Assembly (NCBI GenBank): GCA_051025295.1
Contig: JBMGJV010000025.1
Origin: KBS-83 sp051025295
Lineage (GTDB): Bacteria > Acidobacteriota > Terriglobia > Terriglobales > Acidobacteriaceae
DNA length: 64,000 nucleotides
Reading direction: 5' to 3' (one strand)
Each line of letters starts with the position of its first letter. Within the stretch, counting starts at the first letter, position 1. This document shows positions 37,478 through 46,724 of the stretch, piece by piece. The notes beneath the pieces are model-generated. The model was not told the origin of the DNA. It did no database searches and worked only from the letters and a program-made list of their open reading frames with translations. A program made the translations under genes and the position numbers.

Positions 37478-38356
37478 ATGACCACGGCATGGGGCGGACG
37501 AGCGAAGACTTTGAAGGAGCGTTTTCACGGCTCCTATGAAATAAGCGAGAAAGACTGTTGGTTGTGGACCGGTCAGATCACCCGGTACGGTTATGGCAGG
37601 CTCAGTGTGAAGCGGAGACCGCTCGCTGCACATCGGCTCAGCTACGAGTTGCACCATGGGCTCATTCCTGAGGGCCTTTATGTCTGCCACCGGTGCGATG
37701 TTCGTCGGTGCGTCAATCCAGACCACCTATTCCTTGGAACGTCACTTGATAACAGTCTCGACATGCGACAGAAGGGACGTGCTGCTGATAAGTCAGGCGA
37801 GCACAACTCGTCGGCGAAGTTGACACGTGAGCAGGTCCAAGAGATCAGGACCAGGCGGTCTGCTGGGGAAACCGCAAAGTCGATCGCGAAGGAGTTGCCC
37901 GTTAGCGTCCCGCACATCTACAGCATTACGAACGGCCATGCATGGGTGGGGCGAAAGGGCTCACATGGCTATACGCCGAAGGGCGACCCAAGAGCGCCTA
38001 TCACTCCCGCCCATCCGTCTGGGCAGTCTTCGATAGGGGAGAGCCGATCCGCTATCCACAAGCTGACGTTCGAGGACGCGCAGGAGATACGGGCCATGCG
38101 TGTCGGGGGCGCTAAGTTGTGCGAGCTGGCCGCGATCTATGACGTAACCGAGACCACTGTCTCCCGCATCTGCCTTAATCACATCTGGAAGATCGATGAG
38201 TCACCACTCCGAATCAACTTGTCAGTCAAGATCACACCTCCTATGCGAGATGACATCCGCAGGAGACGAGCAGGGGGCGAGGGTGCGGCGAGCATTGCCG
38301 CTGATCTTGGTGTTGACAGGACCAGCATCTATAACGTCCTGAAGAGTGTCGAGTGA
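37478..38356 (+). CDS. free-standing HNH homing endonuclease with three HTH repeats
   Basis: Residues 27-32 (CWLWTG) and CHRCDVRRCVNPDHLFLGT (70-88) form an HNH_3 nuclease core with zinc-binding cysteines. Three helix-turn-helix repeats follow (about 114-152, 193-236 and 249-291), each starting K-L/I-T and containing an EIR..R..G motif. This is the usual layout of intron- or intergenic-homing nucleases with NUMOD/HTH DNA-recognition modules. It is on the plus strand inside a minus-strand tail operon, so it is an inserted selfish gene. Confidence 0.9.
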   Translation: MTTAWGGRAKTLKERFHGSYEISEKDCWLWTGQITRYGYGRLSVKRRPLAAHRLSYELHHGLIPEGLYVCHRCDVRRCVNPDHLFLGTSLDNSLDMRQKGRAADKSGEHNSSAKLTREQVQEIRTRRSAGETAKSIAKELPVSVPHIYSITNGHAWVGRKGSHGYTPKGDPRAPITPAHPSGQSSIGESRSAIHKLTFEDAQEIRAMRVGGAKLCELAAIYDVTETTVSRICLNHIWKIDESPLRINLSVKITPPMRDDIRRRRAGGEGAASIAADLGVDRTSIYNVLKSVE

Positions 38357-38369
38357 CTTGCGAACGCAT

Positions 38370-38921
38370 CTAGACCCACTTAAAAGCAGCGTTCGCCAGC
38401 GACTCGACGAAGATGAAGCCGTTATCGCCTGGGTAGAAGCGATGCTGCTCTGCCGATGTGTACCGGGAGAACTGAGCGCGGCCCATGTTCGTGAAACTGT
38501 TTTCGAGCGCGAGGTTGATCGTCATCGAGCTGCCGTCGATCGAAATCTGTGGCTGATCGACGAGGCCTCGGTAGCAGATCGCAGGGCTCGGGATGAGATT
38601 GTTGTTGACGTCGAACAGAGCGAAGTAGACCGTCGCAGGGAGCCCGGTCCGCACATTGCCGAGGGCTTCGCCCATCAGAGAGGAATCGATCCCGCTCAGC
38701 GTCAGGTGGATGCCCTCTGACTGAACGTCTGATCCCTCGGAGATGGTTGACACCTCGGCCAGTGAGCCCAGCCCTCTGAAGGTGACCCCGTTCCACGCGA
38801 GGTCACCGACACCAGTCCAAAGGTTCGCGACACCATCAGTGAATGTGAGCGAAGCGAGGAACGCGGGCCGCACCACCGATGCAGAGATCGCCGTCACGAC
38901 TCCTGTTGTGAGGTTCCGCAT
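38370..38921 (-). CDS. phage distal tail protein (DUF2163-like)
   Basis: 183 residues, beta-rich. SVRPAFLASLTFTDG, WNGVTFRGLGSLAEVSTI, and LYPGD-type ending (HRFYPGDNGFIFV) are typical of a common siphophage tail-assembly protein encoded just before the NlpC/P60-like gene. Its ATG overlaps the stop of the preceding gene (TAATG). The HNH gene now separates it from its usual downstream neighbour. Confidence 0.75.
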   Translation of the reverse strand: MRNLTTGVVTAISASVVRPAFLASLTFTDGVANLWTGVGDLAWNGVTFRGLGSLAEVSTISEGSDVQSEGIHLTLSGIDSSLMGEALGNVRTGLPATVYFALFDVNNNLIPSPAICYRGLVDQPQISIDGSSMTINLALENSFTNMGRAQFSRYTSAEQHRFYPGDNGFIFVESLANAAFKWV

Positions 38922-39589
38922 TACCGCAGCTCCTTGACCTTGAGGCTGATCCCGTACTGGAGATCAGCGATCGAGATCGTTCTGGTGTTGTCAGCGAGCC
39001 GGAACAGCCCGACCGGGTTCCCTGTGACTATGGCTGTGCCCGCGCCGACTACCTCGCGAAGAGACGGCCAGATCGAGAGCATCGCATTGCCATTCGCGTC
39101 CGCAGTCACGTCGTTGAGCACGCAGTGGAGTCGCACAGGCGAGGTGAGCTGCGATCCGTCGGTCGGCACTGAACCGATCTGGATGTAATCGCCCGCGAGC
39201 AGGACAGTAGCGTTCGGCTGCCACCCTTGGGTTGCGATCGAAGTGGCCATCGCTGCTGCTGCGGCAGAGATCGAGGCCACACCACCCTCACCGCTCGGCG
39301 CTGCACCTTGAGGATCGGCGCACAGCAAGAAGGCGTTCGCCTTGCCGCGACACTCCATCAGGAACGCAACCACCGTCTGAGCTTGTGCTCTCAGCATGGG
39401 TGGCCATGTGAGTGTGCCAGTGAGCAGGTCGGCACCGGGCCATGCGAAGCTCTGCGTCTGCCCAGTGAAGGGAGACACGCTCTCCGCAACAGTGTCGAGT
39501 ACCTGTAAATCGACGGAATGTAATCCCGCTCCCGGAAACTCTCCCGGGAACGAGATCACAGGTACGCCGTTGATTGTGCCGATCCTCAC
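38921..39589 (-). CDS. phage distal tail protein, 222 aa
   Basis: From GTG 39589 the protein begins VRIGTINGVPVISFPGEFPG and shows SVSPFTGQTQSFAWPGADLLTG, a beta-rich pattern of siphophage distal tail or baseplate proteins encoded beside DUF2163-like genes. GTGA overlap with the beta-helix gene and TAATG overlap with the next gene indicate tight translational coupling. Exact family not assigned. Confidence 0.68.
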   Translation of the reverse strand: MRIGTINGVPVISFPGEFPGAGLHSVDLQVLDTVAESVSPFTGQTQSFAWPGADLLTGTLTWPPMLRAQAQTVVAFLMECRGKANAFLLCADPQGAAPSGEGGVASISAAAAAMATSIATQGWQPNATVLLAGDYIQIGSVPTDGSQLTSPVRLHCVLNDVTADANGNAMLSIWPSLREVVGAGTAIVTGNPVGLFRLADNTRTISIADLQYGISLKVKELR

Positions 39590-41487
39590 TTGATCACCCA
39601 CGTCCCGGACGTGCAGACGGCCATGCCCCACGTCCCGATATCCAAGCCTGCGGATGTGCATGCACCGCTCGGAGCGCTGGGAGTCGAGAAGATGGCGATG
39701 GCACCGAGGTTGCCGAGCAACGGACCGACCCCGCCATTACCCGGAGCTGCCGCTGAGTTGAGCGTGAACTGTCCGGTGCTAGATATGTTGCCGTTCGCGG
39801 TGATCGCTCCTGCCGCGTTCAGGGCTCCACCCAGGTTGAGGCCGGTTGGCAGAGTGTCCGTTAAGCTCCAGCCTGGTCCGCCACCTTGACAAAGAACCGC
39901 GTTCACGTTCGCGTTGTCGTTCTGCCCAATCCAAGGGTTCGACCCTACATAAAGGTCGAAGAAACATGCGGAGCTTGACCCATCTGTCGAATTGCCCGCA
40001 GCGATCAGAGTTGAGGCTGCTCGCAGCTCGACCAACGAATGGATGTTCGGAGCGGTCGTGAAGTAGTTGCCGTTGACGTTGGTGTCACGAGCCGAGCCGC
40101 CGTTCTCGGCTGAACGCCCGTAGAGAAAGGTCTGTTGCGCAGCGGTGAGCGCCTGCTCGGTCATGCCGACCACGATGCCGCGTGGGTTAGCCTCGACATA
40201 ATTTCCGGTGTAGACCGATCCGACTGTCAGACCTTCGATCGCCGCACCAGCCCCGTTCGCTTCCAGGTCGTTGGCGAGGAACAAATTCCCGTAGTTCGGG
40301 CTGGCGACGCCGGTCGATGCCACCGAACCGCCCGCGTACTGCCAGGCCGAGGTCCAGATCGACATATCGCCGTTGATAATGCCCCACGCCCCATTTCCGC
40401 CGAGCACGTTGCGCTTCGCGAGCACGTTGTTGCTGGCGTAGCCAGGCGATGCGGCGAGGTGCAGGCCGACCAAGTTGCCCGTGATCTTGTTGTCTTCAAT
40501 CGTCGCCGCGTTAGTGCCGACATCAAGGATGCCGTCGCCAGCAATGAAGCCATCAATCGCCATCTCGGAGACCTTGGTCGAGTTGACGCCTCCTGCTAGC
40601 AACACGCCGCACTTTGCCGTGCTGGTACCGATCAGGTGTCCGCCGCGAATGAAGTAGTGACCCTGATAGCTTCCCGGGCCATACCCCGGGCCGTTTGCTG
40701 TCTGGATCGCGCATGCATTGCCGGTGTAAGTCAGCGTCGCGCCTGCTGATAGCTCAAGCGTGGTGGTCGCGGTGTTCGGCAGCAGGATCGAGGTGGCGTA
40801 CGAGTAGTTGCCCGCTGGCACCATCACCTTGCAGGTCGAGGATGTGCACGTAGCAAAAGCAGCGTTGACCTGCGCACCGATGTCCGCACCCGGGAACTGT
40901 GTTGGGTTGAGCACACCGTTGCTGATTTTGCTGGTGAGGGTGCCCGTCGTGAGCGTGCTGGTCAGGATGTTCTGCGGTGTGAACCCCCCGACGTTCAGAT
41001 TGCCGGTGACGTTCATGTTCCCGTTGACACCCAGGTCGCCCTGGACTGTATCGCCAGCCTGCGGGTAGATCGCGGACGTGTTGGCACTGTAGTTGTCGAT
41101 CGAGAAGAATGCCCCCGTCGGCTGCAAGCAAGGGATGTCGAGCACCGGAGTCTTGCGGTTGCCGTTATCGACGATGCTGAGGTGATAGCAGAAGCTCGAC
41201 GGAGCTGTGAGGCTCACATCGGCCAGCGTGATGCTCATCGCACCATTGACCACCTGTGCTTGAGCAGGACGGACGAGCATCTGCCCACCACCACCGACAC
41301 GAACAGACATCGCAGCTCCGCTCTGGTCTGTCGGCGTGAAGTAGGCGGTGCCCGACTTCAAGGGCGCACCGCTCGCATCGACGATCTGCTGTGCTGCGAC
41401 GGTGGTGTAGTAGGACGGCGCGACCGAGATCGCGAACAGAGGCACAGAGAGGCACAGTCCTGCGAGCAGGGTGAGGAACTTACGCAT
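39586..41487 (-). CDS. signal-peptide-bearing beta-helix protein (tailspike-like)
   Basis: 633 residues. The start MRKFLTLLAGLCLSVPLFA is a classical Sec signal peptide, supported by GGAG 7 nt before ATG 41487. Next comes a module (about 25-130) with IVDASGAPLKSGTAYFTP that resembles one in two other cassette proteins. A probable right-handed beta-helix follows (about 180-500; VPAGNYSYATSILLP, many NATIEDNKITGN-like turns), the fold of phage depolymerase spikes and pectate lyases. The end carries a two-Cys motif finishing TWVIK. Predicted glycan-binding or depolymerising protein. Confidence 0.75.
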   Translation of the reverse strand: MRKFLTLLAGLCLSVPLFAISVAPSYYTTVAAQQIVDASGAPLKSGTAYFTPTDQSGAAMSVRVGGGGQMLVRPAQAQVVNGAMSITLADVSLTAPSSFCYHLSIVDNGNRKTPVLDIPCLQPTGAFFSIDNYSANTSAIYPQAGDTVQGDLGVNGNMNVTGNLNVGGFTPQNILTSTLTTGTLTSKISNGVLNPTQFPGADIGAQVNAAFATCTSSTCKVMVPAGNYSYATSILLPNTATTTLELSAGATLTYTGNACAIQTANGPGYGPGSYQGHYFIRGGHLIGTSTAKCGVLLAGGVNSTKVSEMAIDGFIAGDGILDVGTNAATIEDNKITGNLVGLHLAASPGYASNNVLAKRNVLGGNGAWGIINGDMSIWTSAWQYAGGSVASTGVASPNYGNLFLANDLEANGAGAAIEGLTVGSVYTGNYVEANPRGIVVGMTEQALTAAQQTFLYGRSAENGGSARDTNVNGNYFTTAPNIHSLVELRAASTLIAAGNSTDGSSSACFFDLYVGSNPWIGQNDNANVNAVLCQGGGPGWSLTDTLPTGLNLGGALNAAGAITANGNISSTGQFTLNSAAAPGNGGVGPLLGNLGAIAIFSTPSAPSGACTSAGLDIGTWGMAVCTSGTWVIK

Positions 41488-41501
41488 GGGATACTCCAGG
41501 G

Positions 41502-42116
41502 TTAGGGTGTTGCAGTCAGCCAAAGGCCGTATCGAGACTGATCAGCGGTCGTGGTCAGCCCGCTACCAGCGGTGCCATAGGTCTGCGACTGGTAATGGCC
41601 GGGCATCGTGGATGTGCCATCGGCACCTGTACACGTCGATCCGCAGTAGTCGGTGTACACGCTGATGCCGTCGTCATCCGTGTCCATGGCGACCCAATAC
41701 GCGGTGTTCGCTGCGAGCGAGCATCCTGACAGCGGCAGGTTGAGCGTGCCGGATGCGTTTGCGGCGAGCGTCGTCGTGGTAAGGCAGCCAGAAACAGCGG
41801 ACTGGATCACGTCGCCCGCAGCCCACGTGTAAAGCTGACACGAGACGTGAGCGCCTGCTGCGTTGGTGCTTGGCGACAGGTTGACATGGCAGGTAGTCGG
41901 GGTCTCTGCGCTGTTCCCCGTCGCGAAGTAGATCGCGATCAGATAGTTAGAGTTCCCGCCATCCGTCGCTCCACTCGCGATCTGCGAGCCGTAGATGGTG
42001 GTTGTCTGCTGCTGTGCCCCCGCGCTCCCGATCGTGCGTCGAGGGATCGACCACTGACCGAGAGCTGTGAGAGGCAGGAGGAAGAGAGCGAGGACGACCT
42101 TACTTAGCCGAGACAT
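41502..42116 (-). CDS. exported beta-rich protein, 204 aa
   Basis: The N-terminus KVVLALFLLPLTALGQ is a probable signal peptide. The mature part is Thr/Ser/Gly-rich with six or more cysteines in pairs (CHV...CQL, CLTT...CSL, YCGSTC), which suggests a disulfide-bonded beta sandwich made outside the cytoplasm. No family is recognised. The gene overlaps the 1,516-residue gene by 17 bp and lies 14 bp before the beta-helix gene. Confidence 0.65.
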   Translation of the reverse strand: MSRLSKVVLALFLLPLTALGQWSIPRRTIGSAGAQQQTTTIYGSQIASGATDGGNSNYLIAIYFATGNSAETPTTCHVNLSPSTNAAGAHVSCQLYTWAAGDVIQSAVSGCLTTTTLAANASGTLNLPLSGCSLAANTAYWVAMDTDDDGISVYTDYCGSTCTGADGTSTMPGHYQSQTYGTAGSGLTTTADQSRYGLWLTATP

Positions 42117-45100
42117 TGAAGGTCACACTCGCTGACGGGGTGATGCTTGCTGTGGTCTGGTTGCAAACTTTGTAGTTGAGCGTGTTGGTCGTCGGCCATG
42201 CATCGAGGATGAGACCGCCTGTTGCTCCCCAGCCGATGATCGAGGCAACGTCACCGTTCGGTGAGAAGTCGAGTGCGGAAGAGGAGAGCAGACCGTTCAT
42301 CGCTGCCGTGCTTACGGTGGAGCAGGTGTTCGCTCCCACAGCAGCCGTGCCGACCGTGATCGTGGTGTTCGCGACCCCCTGAGTCTGGACCGTAGTCTGC
42401 GTGGAGAACGTGACCGCATCCGTGTCCACATACAGGTCCACCGTTGCTGGTGTCCCGCTCGATGCAGTTGCCGGGTCAACGTCCACCTGCCACTGCGCAC
42501 CGGTCACGCCTGCGTACGAGCTGTTGAGCGTCGTCGAGGCCATGCTCGCGGTGAGCGTGGTCGTGGTCCCGTCGATCGAGACCGAGTCCCAGTATTGGCA
42601 AGGGACACCGGAGCAGCTCGTGCTCGAATCCGCGTCACGATGGAAGCTCTGCACGAGATGGTGGTAGTTGCCATCCATCAGCGCCGAGCAGGAGACCACG
42701 GGTGCGAAGTCCGACCACGAGCTGGTTTGGTTCGCGTACTGAAGATGCCCGGTCGAGCCGTTGCACTGCGTGCCCAGCATGTAGTCGCGACCCTGCGTCT
42801 TTGCGAACAGGTAGGTGTCGAACTCCAGGTTCGCGATACCCGAGCTGATGTTGAGCTTCACTCGGCTGTCGCGCTGAAACACCGTCGTCGCATCGCTCTG
42901 CGCACCAGCCCATGGCCACAAAACATCCGTGTAGACGCCCTGCTGCGAGGTCGTGAAGGCGAAGTGTGCCACTGCACTCGCCGTCCCGGTGCTCGCGGTC
43001 GGAGTATTGAGCCCGAACGTGCTTGTGGGTGCGGCGACAGGAGCATTCGTCCCAACACCACCGTTGCAGGTCGCAGACCCCACATAGCAGGTCTTCCAAC
43101 CCGTGGAGGCAGTGGTGATCGTCCCTGCGACCTGAGGAGTAGTCGTGACGCTGTTGCGCGTGGTGAGCTGCGATTGAACCCAAGACTGCGACGCTGCCTG
43201 CGAGCCATCGCTGAGCGTGAGCGAACCCGAGACCGTTCCGCCTGTGCGGGGGAGCAAGAGAGCGGTGGCGGTGTCTACGTACGACTTCGTCGCTGCTTGC
43301 AGTGCGGTCGTGGGGTTCGCAGAGAGGGACAGGGGTCCGGTTAGCGTGCCGCCACCCAGAGAAAGGTAGCTGCTCGTGATCGTTGCCGTCGCGGTGTCAA
43401 CGTAAGCCTTCGTTGCCGCGCTCGATGCTGTCGTCGGTGCTGTAGTCAGGTACAGCGGCTGCGTGAGCGTGCCGCCGGTGAAGGTTCCTGACCCGCTGCC
43501 TGATCCCTGGGAGACCCAGATACGGTTCGAGCATGCATACAGTGTGCTCGGGGTGTACCAGAGCGCGGGCGAGCTGCAACGTCCCTGTGGTGCTTGCTGC
43601 GAGAACGTCAGCGCTGGTGTGCTGATCGCTGCGGTCGAGGTCGGCACCCAGGTGTCGAGTGACCATGTCGCGCCGGTCGGGTAGATCACCTGAGGCCAGT
43701 TGTAGAGCGGCTGGCCGTTCGCGTCCTGTACCTGAATCTGATAGCCGATCGCCGGATACGTGCCGGTCGTGTCAGGCACGGACACCGACCCGATCGAGCC
43801 CGCACTGATGGCGTAACACATCGGGGCTTGCAGATACTGAACACCGTTCGACTCAAAGCCAGTGATGCGGCCCGTCATATCGAGCGGAGTCAGGCACATC
43901 TTTCCGGACTGAAGCAGAACGCCACCGAGGGACTGAGCAATATGCGCTGCGACCAGGGTGGTGGACGATGCATTCGGAGTGACCACAGGAGCAGCCTGCG
44001 CTGTCACCGAGACTGCGGACGAGGCGCTGCTGAGGTCGTTCGAGTCCCCGCCATACGACGCGACATAGCTGTGGCTGCCGAGAGTTGGGCTCACAGCGTA
44101 GGTCGCTGAGCCGCTCACCAGCGGTGCGGTGCCCAGAGTCGTCGCGCCCTCCAAGAACGTCACCGATCCCGTTGCTGAGGAGGGTGCGACAGTCGCGGTT
44201 AGGGTGATGCTTGTCCCCACTACCGGCGTCACGTTCGAGGCAGAAAGAGTTGTGGTCGTTGCGACCTGTGTGGTCGGAGTCCAGCTCAGCACCGCCATCG
44301 AGTGAGCTGGCAGACTGTAGTTCGAGGGCGAGAAGCTAGCGAGCTGCGTCGTGACCGGCTGAACGTTGAGCGCGGCCTCGTTGTTGTCGTTCAAGTTGGG
44401 GCTCGACAGGAGCACCTGCTGGACCGCACCGGATGGAGGGTTCGTGCCAGCGAAGGTGAAGGTGTGCGCAGCAGCAGTGTCGGTGTTGTAGAGGACGATC
44501 GAGCGATGCCCGTTCGCATCCTTGAACGGAAATGCATAGGCCAGTGGCAGCGCTGCATTCGCGTTAACCGAGTTGAAACCGGTGAAGTTGTAAGTCGGTG
44601 TGCCGGTGAGCGTGGCCTTGTAGAGGTTGCCGATGACGCCACCGTTGGCCACCTGCTCGCCGTACCAGCCGGGGCGCACGCGCTGCTTGGTGCCGTCCAC
44701 ATCGGTCACTTGCGACCAGATGTTCGTGGAGCCTCCAGCAGGCAGCCCCTGACTGTTGGGCGAGAACGCACTGAAGAGATCGAATCCCTTCGCGAGGCCG
44801 GGCCACTTCTGCATGGCGAGCATCGCCTGGAGCGGGTACTGGAGCGCGTAGCCTTCACCATCGGGGTAGCCTGCCGCTTGCGCTGCCGTGAGCGTGGACG
44901 CAGGTCCGTTGTTGCAGCCGCTCTGTGTGGAATAGTTGGCGTACTCGTACACGTACGCGAGGACGCCCTTGCTAGCTGCGTCTGCGAACGACTGCTGCAC
45001 GACGCACGGATCAGACGTGTCATTCACGTACGCATAGGCTTGGGCATAGGCGGAGATCCACTGATTCGATCCGGTGGTGTTGGTCACACCCTGACCGCCG

Positions 45101-46650
45101 TACATGTTCTCCGTGACGCCATCGATCAGGCCTGCATTGGTCGTCAGCATCTGGTCCAGGAACAGGTTCTGCTGGACGCTGGCGAGTAGCTTGATGTTTG
45201 ACCCCGACCAAGAGGCAGACCCGCGCATCGCGGTCGCCATGCTGTGAACGTATGTGACGTATGCCCACGTGCCCGAGCCCGGGTAAGACATGAAGCCACC
45301 CACCTGAGCTGTGTTCCAGGCTTCATTTCCGAATTCAAGATAGATACCGTTAGGGAATGCACTGTCCCACGCTGCGGTCTGCCCGAGAGCGACACGCTTC
45401 GCGCCGTAGGTCGTAGCGCTCGATCCGTGCAGGAACTCGATCCAGTTAGCAGCTTCGGTGGGACGCGTGTTGACCGGCACGACTACCTCGACCGACGAGC
45501 AGCCAACCTGCTTGGCCACCACGAGGAAGTCGTTCAGGCCATCTTGAATGTCTCCTGCCTGAGAGTAGTTGTTTCCCGCATCGCTGCTCTCGCGGCCAAA
45601 TGCGGGCTGGATGAGGTTGTCGAGTGTGTCGGCGAACTGCCCACCCCAGTAGCGGCATGATCCGGGATGGAGGTTTGTTAGCAGATTGATATAGCTCTGC
45701 CGCCATGCCGTGGGATTCGTGTCGCCGTTGTTCGTGAATGACACGTCGTCCAGCAGGACCTTCATGCCAGTCGGAATCGATATGTTCATGTCGAAACTGC
45801 CGCTTCCCGCATTCGCAGCAGTCTCGGCATACGTCATGGTTACGTTGTAAGTCGCCCACGTGGTGGTCGGGGTGAACGACCCCGATGCGTTAGCAGTGCC
45901 ACCTTCGCGCTGCGTGCCGACGCCGATGCTGCCGCTGCCGGATATGACCTTCGCCTTGATCGAGAACGTATAGGTTCCGTTCCACAGGTATGGGACCGTG
46001 CCGGATGCAAGACCAGAAGTCCAGTACATGCTCAGCGTCGCGCCTGCGCCTGCTGCTGTCGTATCCGCGAGCAGAGCCTGCTTACCAGCACTCGAGGGTG
46101 CCTGATCGCCAGCAGTCGTATCCACATGGAAGACGCCGCCGCTCGATGTGCTCGTGAACCAGCCAAAGTTGTTGCTCGTGATCTCTGCGTCGGACGTGGC
46201 TACGTCTTTGCGGATCTGGATTGCGTCGCCTGCCGAGAATGCCCCGGCGCATGCAGTGCCGAGCGTGTAGGTGGGGCTCGCGCCTGCCGTGTTGGCCGTG
46301 ATCGCGCCTGTGCATCCAGCGTTCGTGCCGCTGAGCACGTAATATGTGCCGCCCGCCCAGTAGTTCAAGGGAGGCTGCTGCCATGACGCATTGGATACAA
46401 AGCTTGTAGCGCTGCCTGCTACGTTTGTCTGCTCGATGATGCCGCGGATGTCGCCTTCGAACCCCGGATTACGCGAGATGAGGTTCTTGGCCTTGAAACT
46501 CGCGTCATAGTTTGCGCTTCCGCCGATGTTCAGGCCGAGCCGCTCGCCTGTATTGGCGTACGTGGTCGTGTCATCGAGCGTGACTGTGGTCTGCGAGAAA
46601 GAAGGCAGGGAGAGGCAGACCATCGCGAGGACGGTGAGAATGCGGCGCAT
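42100..46650 (-). CDS. giant exported fusion: clan-A glycoside-hydrolase-like domain plus phage fibre region
   Basis: 1,516 residues. A Sec signal peptide (1-20), then a carbohydrate-binding-like beta domain (to about 310, ending MKVLLDDVSFTNNG). A TIM-barrel-like hydrolase region follows (about 310-700), with candidate acid/base Glu443 in YLEFGNEAWN and candidate nucleophile Glu569 in YVYEYANYS, a spacing usual for clan GH-A. Then an Ig-like Big_3_5-type domain (about 796-885), a Cys module shared with neighbours (about 892-1058), phage-fibre repeats GGTLTGPLSL...AATKSYVDT (to about 1170) and a C-terminal LamG-like beta domain. GGAG 6 nt before the ATG. Confidence 0.78.
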   Translation of the reverse strand: MRRILTVLAMVCLSLPSFSQTTVTLDDTTTYANTGERLGLNIGGSANYDASFKAKNLISRNPGFEGDIRGIIEQTNVAGSATSFVSNASWQQPPLNYWAGGTYYVLSGTNAGCTGAITANTAGASPTYTLGTACAGAFSAGDAIQIRKDVATSDAEITSNNFGWFTSTSSGGVFHVDTTAGDQAPSSAGKQALLADTTAAGAGATLSMYWTSGLASGTVPYLWNGTYTFSIKAKVISGSGSIGVGTQREGGTANASGSFTPTTTWATYNVTMTYAETAANAGSGSFDMNISIPTGMKVLLDDVSFTNNGDTNPTAWRQSYINLLTNLHPGSCRYWGGQFADTLDNLIQPAFGRESSDAGNNYSQAGDIQDGLNDFLVVAKQVGCSSVEVVVPVNTRPTEAANWIEFLHGSSATTYGAKRVALGQTAAWDSAFPNGIYLEFGNEAWNTAQVGGFMSYPGSGTWAYVTYVHSMATAMRGSASWSGSNIKLLASVQQNLFLDQMLTTNAGLIDGVTENMYGGQGVTNTTGSNQWISAYAQAYAYVNDTSDPCVVQQSFADAASKGVLAYVYEYANYSTQSGCNNGPASTLTAAQAAGYPDGEGYALQYPLQAMLAMQKWPGLAKGFDLFSAFSPNSQGLPAGGSTNIWSQVTDVDGTKQRVRPGWYGEQVANGGVIGNLYKATLTGTPTYNFTGFNSVNANAALPLAYAFPFKDANGHRSIVLYNTDTAAAHTFTFAGTNPPSGAVQQVLLSSPNLNDNNEAALNVQPVTTQLASFSPSNYSLPAHSMAVLSWTPTTQVATTTTLSASNVTPVVGTSITLTATVAPSSATGSVTFLEGATTLGTAPLVSGSATYAVSPTLGSHSYVASYGGDSNDLSSASSAVSVTAQAAPVVTPNASSTTLVAAHIAQSLGGVLLQSGKMCLTPLDMTGRITGFESNGVQYLQAPMCYAISAGSIGSVSVPDTTGTYPAIGYQIQVQDANGQPLYNWPQVIYPTGATWSLDTWVPTSTAAISTPALTFSQQAPQGRCSSPALWYTPSTLYACSNRIWVSQGSGSGSGTFTGGTLTQPLYLTTAPTTASSAATKAYVDTATATITSSYLSLGGGTLTGPLSLSANPTTALQAATKSYVDTATALLLPRTGGTVSGSLTLSDGSQAASQSWVQSQLTTRNSVTTTPQVAGTITTASTGWKTCYVGSATCNGGVGTNAPVAAPTSTFGLNTPTASTGTASAVAHFAFTTSQQGVYTDVLWPWAGAQSDATTVFQRDSRVKLNISSGIANLEFDTYLFAKTQGRDYMLGTQCNGSTGHLQYANQTSSWSDFAPVVSCSALMDGNYHHLVQSFHRDADSSTSCSGVPCQYWDSVSIDGTTTTLTASMASTTLNSSYAGVTGAQWQVDVDPATASSGTPATVDLYVDTDAVTFSTQTTVQTQGVANTTITVGTAAVGANTCSTVSTAAMNGLLSSSALDFSPNGDVASIIGWGATGGLILDAWPTTNTLNYKVCNQTTASITPSASVTFNVSAK

Positions 46651-46677
46651 GTATGCTCCAGAGCCCGGGCGGGCAGG

Positions 46678-46701
46678 AAAAAGGCCGCTCGGAGGCGGCC
46701 T
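46678..46701 (-). terminator. intrinsic terminator between fibre genes
   Basis: AGGCCGC and GCGGCCT pair around a 6-nt loop, followed on the minus strand by TTTTT, 23 bp after the stop of the 645-residue fibre gene and upstream of the giant fusion gene. This is a textbook intrinsic terminator. Confidence 0.82.
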
Positions 46702-46724
46702 ATAGAAGGGATCGGGTAGTCGGG

